Part shown: positions 6,759 through 12,492 of the stretch, one piece after another | Layout of the letters: the number at the start of each line of letters is the position of its first letter | Numbering within the stretch: the first letter of the stretch is position 1 | NCBI GenBank assembly: GCA_002495055.1 | Contig: DADR01000018.1 | Location: forward strand, 1 to 12,492 | DNA from: Methanoregula sp. UBA247 | GTDB taxonomy: Archaea; Halobacteriota; Methanomicrobia; Methanomicrobiales; Methanospirillaceae | Reading direction: 5' to 3' | DNA: 12,492 bases | The notes under the pieces: generated by a model | What the model saw: only the letters and a program-made list of their open reading frames with translations | What the model was told of the DNA's origin: nothing | The model's database searches: none | Made by a program: the position numbers and the translations under genes

Positions 6759-7589
6759 CTATACCGGCAAATCCGATTTTACAAACGAGAGCATTGGTAT
6801 GCCCTTCGCATCTGATACGGTCAACCGGTTACCCTGGATGGTGAAGGTCTTCACCAGGTCAAGGGACGCAAGGTAGGTGGTCTCCTGTTGCATCACACCC
6901 GGGGTGGTGCAGTACATCTTCGTTGATCCAATCCCGCTGATCGATAGCGAAGTTCCCGTTATATTATACTGGGCAAAGTAGCGATTGCATCCGGCTGAAC
7001 CGGCAACCCGCCCGTCGTCGCTGAAGACTGCGGTGATAGTTGTTCCAAAGATTACCGATGAGACTGCATCTGCCGTGTGGAAAGAGTCCAGCGTCCAGTT
7101 TGTTCCGATAAGCGGTTCTGTCGCTGGCGGAACAGTCCTGGTAAACGTGAGGATAGTACTACCCTTTGCATCTGCCAGAGTCAGCCGGTCGTTGTCAACG
7201 GCAATTGTCATTGCCTGGTGAAGGAGTGTAAGGTAAGCACTTTCCTGGTCCATGACACCCGGTGTACTGCAGTACATCTCGGTTGAACCCGCCTGACCAA
7301 TCGAGATCGCTGCTCCCTTCACCTCATAGGAGGCAAAGTAGTGGTTACACCCTGCTGTGCCGGTGATCTGGCCATCGTTACCGAAATTGAGGGTGACGGT
7401 GGACCCGCCCAGGACAAGGACCGGGGTCCCATTGAGGATATAGCCGGTCAGGGTCCACCCGGTTCCCCTCAACCCGGGCCCATCTGTCTGCCCGGTGCAT
7501 CCTGCAGCAAGGATGAGGGGCATAAGTATCATAACTGCCGCAAGAAGAGGGAGCAGCGGGATCTTTTTGGTCTTTTTCATTGGTTGCAT
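6759..7589 (-). CDS. Lipoprotein with two META (HslJ-like) domains
   Basis: A 276-residue protein with a basic N-terminus (MKKTKK), hydrophobic helix and lipobox LAAGC (Cys31), so it is probably lipid-anchored on the outer face of the membrane. Two META domains follow, at about 41-151 and 161-271, each with GTxWTL, GCNxYFAxY and STxMYCxTPGVMxQE. Equivalent residues are exactly 120 apart (C81/C201, C107/C227), which shows tandem duplication. Each domain holds one Cys pair that could form a disulfide. Bacterial META proteins (HslJ) are linked to heat shock and novobiocin resistance; no archaeal function is assigned. ATG 7589 is about 26 nt from a TATA-like TTTTTTATTA (7613-7622) and has no Shine-Dalgarno, which points to a leaderless mRNA. 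ATG 7580 is the alternative start. Confidence 0.9.
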   Translation of the reverse strand: MQPMKKTKKIPLLPLLAAVMILMPLILAAGCTGQTDGPGLRGTGWTLTGYILNGTPVLVLGGSTVTLNFGNDGQITGTAGCNHYFASYEVKGAAISIGQAGSTEMYCSTPGVMDQESAYLTLLHQAMTIAVDNDRLTLADAKGSTILTFTRTVPPATEPLIGTNWTLDSFHTADAVSSVIFGTTITAVFSDDGRVAGSAGCNRYFAQYNITGTSLSISGIGSTKMYCTTPGVMQQETTYLASLDLVKTFTIQGNRLTVSDAKGIPMLSFVKSDLPV

Positions 7590-7612
7590 ACAGTCAGATG
7601 TAATGTAAAGGG

Positions 7613-7622
7613 TAATAAAAAA
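7613..7622 (-). promoter_or_regulatory. TATA box of the META lipoprotein
   Basis: TTTTTTATTA on the minus strand, 24-33 nt before ATG 7589; the spacing predicts transcription starting at or next to the start codon. Confidence 0.5.
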
Positions 7623-7657
7623 GCCTTTGACTACAAAAAAATTCGCAGTTATCTGTT

Positions 7658-7672
7658 GAAAAATAAAAATTT
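7658..7672 (-). terminator. T-rich terminator of the VWA protein
   Basis: AAATTTTTATTTTTC on the minus strand, about 60 nt past the stop at 7729, fits an archaeal oligo-T terminator. It lies upstream of the META promoter and separates the two genes. Confidence 0.5.
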
Positions 7673-7728
7673 GAGCCGATTATGGATTTATATCATCAAT
7701 TACTTTCTTCGAAGTACCCCAACCGGTT

Positions 7729-10700
7729 TTAATGAAACAGGGGGAGTAAATTCTTCCCGGACCACACATCCCACGGGGAAAATTCAAACGGGGGCGCTTC
7801 AAGTTTGATGAATATTTTACCTCTTCCTCCAACGGCCTTGAAATCGGTATCCGCCACGGCATCAGTGGCATCAGGGGATGTTGCATATACCCTGATCTTA
7901 TAACCACCCGGGGGAAGTTTCGTCACATCAAGTTGTGTATAATCTGTGTACTCTGTGGCTGACACAATATCCGGAGCATACGGGTAATCATGGGTTAGAA
8001 CACGGAACCGCACCCATGGACCACTATCCACCGAATAATAGATCTGTTCTGTAAGGGTTTTATTGCCGGTATATTTCGTAGTCCATTGAACCGGCAGTAA
8101 CGCCTTAATCTCTCCTGGCTCTGTGATAATGAGATTTTCAAGGGTTATCGTTTTAGATCCTATTGTCGTGGTATTAAGCTGAGGCACTATCGTTAAGAAG
8201 GTGTGTGGGAGTGAAAGGGTGGATGCACCTCCATTGAAGGAAACCAGAGAATTGGACCCGAACACGTCCACGCTGCCACTCTGGTTGGCCTTCAGGCGGT
8301 ACGTGGCATTCCAGGACTGGCCGACTTTGATTGTGCCTACCGTGAATTCCAGATTTTGATCTGTTGCCCAGTCATTGGACTGGTTGGTAACATTGATCAC
8401 ACCGTCCTGCCACCCGATCCGCGTTGAATAGGCAGGGTGGGAAACATAGGTGAACACCTGGGCACCGGGGAGTGTGACACCGGTCACATTGAGGTTCTGA
8501 TACTCCGCAGACATCGTTGTGTTCACACCAGCTTCGTCCTTTAAGTCCCCGGCAATCTGTTTATACACATCTGTGATATCTGTTGCAGATGCCGTGTAGT
8601 ACTTTCCACCACTCCCCAATGCAAGGGTCTGGAGGGTCTGTTTTCCCCCGGTCGAAATACTGTTGGCAAAAGCGATTGAATATATCCTGATACCATTATT
8701 TTTTGCATAGAGTGACATGTTCTGATTGGAGAACGTGCCGGAACCAAGGCCAGTGAATGTCATGTATTTCAACGTAAGGTCCCCATAATAATCTGCACTA
8801 TACGTGCCCGACGAATAACCGGTTCCCCGTGCTAGCGGGTCACCATACCAGTTATAATCTCCATCAGACAGGAGGATAATAGCTTTCACGGTATTTGTCC
8901 GTCCATGGGTGTTGATCTCATTCACCGATTTGTAAATTGCCGATCTCATGGGTGTACCATGATCGGGTACAATACCGTTGATGGCAGTTTTCACAGCAGA
9001 AAAACCATTACTTAACGATCTGTCCACGGTGGCATAGGCAGAGTACGTTTTCGGATAAGAATAGGTATTGTGAATTTCAGAAACTGCTATTCCTGAATTG
9101 ACACCAGGCCTGCTGATATAACCATTCCGTCCGAATGTGACCAGTCCCACATAATCCCTTGTTACCGTCAGCTGGTCAACGAACACTTTAGCTGCCTCCC
9201 GTATAGAATACATACGATCAGGATTATCATACAGCATACTGCCCGAACGGTCAGTACATAACACAACGTCAACCGGTGAAGGCTGCAATGCCCATCCGTC
9301 ACCCAACAACATAATTGAGACTTCCACCGTGTCGTTGACTGCTATCGTTGGAGGGTTCACCGATGTTTTCACGCTCAGGTAAGGGTAATTCTTCCATGTT
9401 ACCTGTATGCGTTTGGGAGTTGCATTCCACGTCGCCGTAATGTTTACAGTCCCTGTTGCTGCTGTACTGTTTGCCGTACTGAAACTGCCAGGAATGAATG
9501 TCACCGTTGCGTGACCGTTGGCATCCGTCAGTGTTAAATTATCAGAGATGGAGGGGGATGATGTAACCGTGTAAGGACCGCCGGGATATCCCGGGGTGTC
9601 CATGACAAAGGATACCGTTTCATTCTCGACCGGATTTCCCAGGGCATCCATAACCGTTGCTGTAATATCTGATGTAATGGCGGGATTTACATCACGGCTG
9701 GCCATGGTCTCGGGATTAGCCGTCAGTTCCATATTGGTCGCCGCAGTATTGGTAAATTCCACATCCTGGCTGATTGTCACGGTGTTATTGGCGATCGAGG
9801 TTGCAGTGATGGTAATTACACCGATAGATGAACGCGGACCGTAGGTCACCGATATCTGACCCAGGGTGTTTGATTTGAACTGTTGTTCCTCACCGGGGAT
9901 GGATGTGTTTATCCAGATCCATTGCTGGCCAGCCGGGTTCCCGTAGCGGTCAAGGAAGGAATAGAGGACTGAGAATTTACTCGTCCCGTCTGCGGGGACA
10001 GCAGGAGGAGTGCCCGGAGGGGAATAAACCTGGGTAATTGAGAAGGGAGTACCCGTTGTATCAGCATTAATCCATTCGAGTCTGTCCGGTATGCTTCCAA
10101 ATGCATGCATCAGAATGTTATTGGGACCCACTTTCGTGGTTAACCTGACTGAAACTGATGTATTCCCATCGGAGTTAAGTGTGCACAGGATATCATGATT
10201 TGATGTATTTGCTACAATGAATCCACAATCATCCGGTGCAGGACCCTGAACGTGGAGGCTGATCACATGATCACCTCGCCGGTTATCGATTCGGTTTCCC
10301 CAATAGTCGGTGATCGATATATTGAAGGGAACTTCGGTTGCGACAGTTCCGGAAAGGGGATAGGTAAAGTAGGGATAATAGGGGCTGTCGTGATCCAGGT
10401 TCACATTACAAAATCTGGTCACGGAAAGTCCGTCTGATGAGGTAATCCTGACCGTAATGTTTGCTGCACCACTCGTTGTGTTAGCTTTAAAGGTGCTTCT
10501 GGCTATCCCCGAATCATCAGTAATGACCGTCAAATTATTAAGACTGCCCAATACCGGATTATCAACCCCGAATTGTACGTTTGCATTCTTTTCTGCTCCA
10601 AAGGTCAGATTTAATGCAGTGACGGTAAGTTCGATCCGGTCCACACCATTGGCAATAATCCAAGGGTCATGGGGAGTTACGGTAGAAGCATCCGGCAAAT

Positions 10701-10767
10701 GAGCTGCACCTGTTCCGCCCAGGCACAATAACCCGACAATAATGAGAATACCTGTTTTCAGTCTCAT
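7729..10767 (-). CDS. Large secreted protein with invasin-like Ig domains and a VWA domain
   Basis: A 1012-residue protein with a signal peptide (MRLKTGILIIVGLLCL, cleavage near GAA-HL). Residues about 25-490 are tandem Ig-like (Big_1/invasin-type) beta-sandwich domains, recognised by recurring units such as ADGTSKFSVLYSFLDRYGNP, VMDALGNPVENETVSF and DANGHATVTF. A von Willebrand factor A domain spans about 498-745 with a complete MIDAS: D506-R-S508-G-S510, T605 and D635 (LLSDGD). It should bind a divalent metal and a protein ligand. A beta-rich region follows to the end (RGKIFIKLE near the C-terminus). There is no C-terminal helix, PGF-CTERM or lipobox, so it is secreted or held non-covalently. 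Many NxS/T sites suggest N-glycosylation. A TATA box at 10801-10812 and AAGGAT just before ATG 10767 support the start. Likely adhesion or cell-contact function (inferred). Confidence 0.9.
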   Translation of the reverse strand: MRLKTGILIIVGLLCLGGTGAAHLPDASTVTPHDPWIIANGVDRIELTVTALNLTFGAEKNANVQFGVDNPVLGSLNNLTVITDDSGIARSTFKANTTSGAANITVRITSSDGLSVTRFCNVNLDHDSPYYPYFTYPLSGTVATEVPFNISITDYWGNRIDNRRGDHVISLHVQGPAPDDCGFIVANTSNHDILCTLNSDGNTSVSVRLTTKVGPNNILMHAFGSIPDRLEWINADTTGTPFSITQVYSPPGTPPAVPADGTSKFSVLYSFLDRYGNPAGQQWIWINTSIPGEEQQFKSNTLGQISVTYGPRSSIGVITITATSIANNTVTISQDVEFTNTAATNMELTANPETMASRDVNPAITSDITATVMDALGNPVENETVSFVMDTPGYPGGPYTVTSSPSISDNLTLTDANGHATVTFIPGSFSTANSTAATGTVNITATWNATPKRIQVTWKNYPYLSVKTSVNPPTIAVNDTVEVSIMLLGDGWALQPSPVDVVLCTDRSGSMLYDNPDRMYSIREAAKVFVDQLTVTRDYVGLVTFGRNGYISRPGVNSGIAVSEIHNTYSYPKTYSAYATVDRSLSNGFSAVKTAINGIVPDHGTPMRSAIYKSVNEINTHGRTNTVKAIILLSDGDYNWYGDPLARGTGYSSGTYSADYYGDLTLKYMTFTGLGSGTFSNQNMSLYAKNNGIRIYSIAFANSISTGGKQTLQTLALGSGGKYYTASATDITDVYKQIAGDLKDEAGVNTTMSAEYQNLNVTGVTLPGAQVFTYVSHPAYSTRIGWQDGVINVTNQSNDWATDQNLEFTVGTIKVGQSWNATYRLKANQSGSVDVFGSNSLVSFNGGASTLSLPHTFLTIVPQLNTTTIGSKTITLENLIITEPGEIKALLPVQWTTKYTGNKTLTEQIYYSVDSGPWVRFRVLTHDYPYAPDIVSATEYTDYTQLDVTKLPPGGYKIRVYATSPDATDAVADTDFKAVGGRGKIFIKLEAPPFEFSPWDVWSGKNLLPLFH

Positions 10768-10800
10768 ACAATCCTTCAGAGGAAATTATTATTAATAATA

Positions 10801-10812
10801 GTATATAAATAT
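10801..10812 (-). promoter_or_regulatory. TATA box of the VWA protein
   Basis: ATATTTATATAC on the minus strand is a strong TATA box. It predicts a start near 10779 and a leader of about 12 nt carrying the GAAGGAT ribosome site. The rest of the gap to 11054 shows no gene; it holds a small inverted repeat at 10993-11012 and two CGGGGAGT copies 14 nt apart (11000, 11014). Confidence 0.6.
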
Positions 10813-11042
10813 TCTTATCAAAAAAAACATATATTCTTTGTTTGAATGCAAAAATTTTAAAAAATAATGCCCGAAGAAGAGATCCCGTCGTCGCAGGTGC
10901 TGATATCCACGTTAAAAAAACCCTATCGGAAATCGTATACAACACGCCGGGCAAATCCCACCAATTATTACAGGTATTTTTAGGCAATATACTTCACAGC
11001 GGGGAGTGTGAATCGGGGAGTCAATGCCAAAGTTGTTATTTT

Positions 11043-11053
11043 TCAAAAAGGAA
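11043..11053 (-). terminator. T-rich terminator of archaellin 2
   Basis: TTTCCTTTTTG on the minus strand directly follows the TAA at 11055. Confidence 0.45.
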
Positions 11054-11054
11054 A

Positions 11055-11627
11055 TTAGTAAATAAGATTATTTGCGGAAATAACGGATGGTGTTGTTTTC
11101 GAGAAAGGATATGAAGCGCCAACACCGGGCCGTATCTCGAAATTAATTTTGGTATCCTTCGGGACTGCGGTCAAATTCAATTGCATTTCCACCTGGTCGC
11201 TCGGTGTCATGGTTGATTGAGAGGTACCGATACCATTTTTTAATGCAATAAAATTCGTGTCTTTCGTTGAAGAACTCTCATTGGTCCATGTTAGTATTTT
11301 AGGAGTGACCGTTGGTGTGGAGATGACGACCGTCATCTTTTCTAAATTGACATACTGAGTACCCGGGACAAGACCGATCGTGAACCTGATCTGATCAATC
11401 CCGTCTGTCGTATTTGATGCTATTCCATACACGTTGCCTACCAGCTGGACGTTTGTCGTTGATTGATCAATACCGCTGTATATCGTCTCCTGGGCCTTTT
11501 GGGTTGTGTAAAACCCGGCTCCAAGAATGACATACGAGAACACCGATGCCACGACAATAAATGCGATCAGCACAATCGCTGCCTCAAGACCGGTGAACCC
11601 TTCTTCATTACTATTTCCATAGTTCAT
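11055..11627 (-). CDS. arlB: Archaellin (archaeal flagellin), copy 2
   Basis: A 190-residue paralogue of the archaellin at 3101. It has the same 10-residue class III leader ending in Gly10, then FTGLEAAIVLIAFIVVA, TTQKAQETIY, LVGNVYG and the terminal PFSKTTPSVI...NLIY. The hydrophobic N-terminal helix is almost identical to copy 1; the outer domain has diverged, with some different sequons (NTT, NES, NLT). This is the usual archaellin pattern, where the core helix packs the filament and the outer part varies. ATG 11627 follows AGGTGAG (11631-11637); the longer frame start at 11669 is rejected because that leader is unlike any archaellin and copy 1 agrees with the short form. It is transcribed alone, with a TATA box at about 11700 and a T-rich end, and is inverted relative to copy 1. 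Confidence 0.87.
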   Translation of the reverse strand: MNYGNSNEEGFTGLEAAIVLIAFIVVASVFSYVILGAGFYTTQKAQETIYSGIDQSTTNVQLVGNVYGIASNTTDGIDQIRFTIGLVPGTQYVNLEKMTVVISTPTVTPKILTWTNESSSTKDTNFIALKNGIGTSQSTMTPSDQVEMQLNLTAVPKDTKINFEIRPGVGASYPFSKTTPSVISANNLIY

Positions 11628-11698
11628 AGACTCACCTGAAAGTAATACAGGGACAAGGAAATAATCCAATGTCCATTATTTAACAACTGTTCATAATA

Positions 11699-11709
11699 CT
11701 ATATAAAAA
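11699..11709 (-). promoter_or_regulatory. TATA box of archaellin 2
   Basis: TTTTTATATAG on the minus strand predicts a start near 11675-11680 and a leader of about 50 nt. The CTCAA half-sites found before archaellin 1 are absent here. Confidence 0.6.
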
Positions 11710-11782
11710 TATTTATTTTTATCTAACAATTTTTATTAACTTTTTTTCTTTTTTATCACAGATATATGGTTGAAATGCAAAA

Positions 11783-11929
11783 TTACTGATGGTGCCCACC
11801 AGTTGTATCAATTTTCACTGGTTTAACCTTGCTTTTATTGAGTGAATGTTTCTTGATTGCATTGATGACCGCACCACGAAATTTTTTCCGGCAATAATCC
11901 AGGAGCAGGCCGTATTTTTTATATGTGGA
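11783..11929 (-). pseudogene. Coding-like remnant lacking a start codon
   Basis: Between the ABC permease and the archaellin 2 promoter, 48 codons run from an in-frame TAG to a TAA and encode a basic, protein-like sequence (KKYGLLLDYCRKKFRGAVIN, later KPVKIDTTGGHHQ). No ATG or GTG is available, so it looks like the preserved C-terminal end of a lost gene. I do not recognise the family. A chance open frame is possible, but the amphipathic composition is more gene-like than the neighbouring AT-rich sequence. Confidence 0.35.
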
Positions 11930-11999
11930 CTACAGACGGGATTTTCCTGAGATTGTGTGCAGCAGGGTAAATATTATTAAAAAGACTTTTGCTCTTCAT

Positions 12000-12492
12000 T
12001 CAAAGCCTGATCTTCCTGAACAGGAATGCTCCCATGACGGTCATCACAACAGTAAAACTCCCGATGACCGCAGCACAGACCAGCGGGTTAATCTGCGAAA
12101 CACCGGTAAGACCGTAGCGGATCCCTTCTACACCATACGTCAGGGGATCGAGCAGGGTAACCGGTCCAATCCAGGCCGGCAGGGAGCTGATAGGGAAGAG
12201 TGCCCCGGACAGGCCGAATATCGGGAAGACGACAAAATTCATGATCAGCTGGAAACCGGTCATATCTTCCATTCGTGAAGCTATCGCAATGCCAAACGCG
12301 GTGAACGAGACACCTATCAGGATCATGAACCCGAGCGCGATGAGAAATCCAGCCGGATTTGAAATCCTGAGCCCGATGAACACCGAAAGGACGAGGATCA
12401 TAAATCCCTGGAGGACTGCGGTTGTTGCCCCTCCCATGGTCTGGCCCAACATGATCTCCAGCCGGGAGACCGGTGCAACGAGGGTCTCTTTC
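12000..12492 (-). CDS. ABC-2 type transporter permease (5' end outside window)
   Basis: The frame is open to the right edge, so the N-terminal part is missing; 163 residues are visible. It begins with KETLVAPVSRLEIMLGQTMG, the cytoplasmic coupling region typical of DrrB/NodJ-like ABC-2 permeases (family pattern: LLVAPxSRxEIxLGK). About four membrane helices follow (TAVLQGFMILVLSVFIGL; FLIALGFMILIGVSFTAFGI; IMNFVVFPIFGLSGALFPIS; VCAAVIGSFTVVMTVMGAF), with the family motif LLDPLTYGVEGIRYGLTG before the last. It would form an exporter with an ATP-binding subunit, probably encoded beyond the right edge. The substrate (drug, lipid or polysaccharide) is unknown. The ATG at 12452 is internal, not the true start. 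A short T-run (11981-11985) lies downstream. Confidence 0.88.
   Translation of the reverse strand, partial: KETLVAPVSRLEIMLGQTMGGATTAVLQGFMILVLSVFIGLRISNPAGFLIALGFMILIGVSFTAFGIAIASRMEDMTGFQLIMNFVVFPIFGLSGALFPISSLPAWIGPVTLLDPLTYGVEGIRYGLTGVSQINPLVCAAVIGSFTVVMTVMGAFLFRKIRL

Noticed and set aside
7686..7696. TATA-like ATTTATATCAT on the plus strand
   Set aside because: No plus-strand gene follows; the DNA downstream is the VWA gene read on the other strand.
10667..10987. Minus-strand frame of 106 codons over the VWA promoter
   Set aside because: It overlaps the VWA start in another frame and covers its TATA box; its hydrophobic stretch is a product of AT-rich DNA.
10842..11114. Plus-strand frame of 90 codons between the VWA and archaellin 2 genes
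   Set aside because: It runs into the 3' end of archaellin 2 on the other strand, has no ribosome site or recognisable motif, and its composition looks random.
11919..11999. 26-codon frame beginning right after the ABC permease stop (MKSKSLFNN...)
   Set aside because: The TGA-ATG junction suggests coupling, but there is no ribosome site, family motif or sensible length, and it is in a different frame from the nearby remnant.

Overview
The window reads as the chromosome of a methanogenic archaeon, most likely Methanomicrobiales (Methanoregula- or Methanospirillum-like). The evidence is two archaellins with class III signal peptides, a C-terminal PGF-CTERM (archaeosortase) signal, LVIVD/PKD surface repeats, a SlyD-like FKBP lipoprotein, archaeal TATA boxes about 26 nt from starts, and T-rich terminators. 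The genus is inferred from protein style only; no rRNA or marker gene is present. I saw no tRNA, rRNA, CRISPR array, insertion sequence or prophage gene.

Layout. 1-1837 (-): the 5' part of a large secreted protein (split TIG-like domain, seven LVIVD repeats, PKD domain, FG-GAP-like repeats) that runs off the left edge. 2090-2800 (-): a sugar-phosphate-isomerase-like TIM barrel, apparently leaderless. 2835-3100: an AT-rich control region with repeated CTCAA half-sites and a 15-nt palindrome. 3101-3667 (+): archaellin 1. 3789-4355 (+): FKBP/SlyD-like lipoprotein. 4404-5498 (-): PEGA-domain surface protein with PGF-CTERM. 5572-6210 (-): rhomboid protease. 6380-6613 (-): dodecin. 6759-7589 (-): tandem META-domain lipoprotein. 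7729-10767 (-): 1012-aa secreted Ig-like/VWA protein. 11055-11627 (-): archaellin 2. 11783-11929 (-): a start-less coding-like remnant. 12000-12492 (-): an ABC-2 type permease entering from the right edge.

How the parts fit. Seven of the ten genes have an export or class III signal, and an eighth is a membrane protease. The window is therefore mainly a cell-envelope region: displayed adhesin-like proteins, filament subunits, lipoproteins, an outward-facing proline isomerase and an intramembrane protease. Most genes have their own TATA box and T-rich end, so they look like single-gene units rather than one operon. The two archaellins lie about 8 kb apart in opposite orientation and share a perfect 26-bp stretch, which gives a testable possibility of inversion and promoter exchange. 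I found no clearly new enzymatic defence or biosynthetic system. The most unusual items are the propeller nested inside a TIG-like domain, the half-site array before archaellin 1, the inverted archaellin pair and a dodecin lacking the usual flavin-stacking tryptophan.
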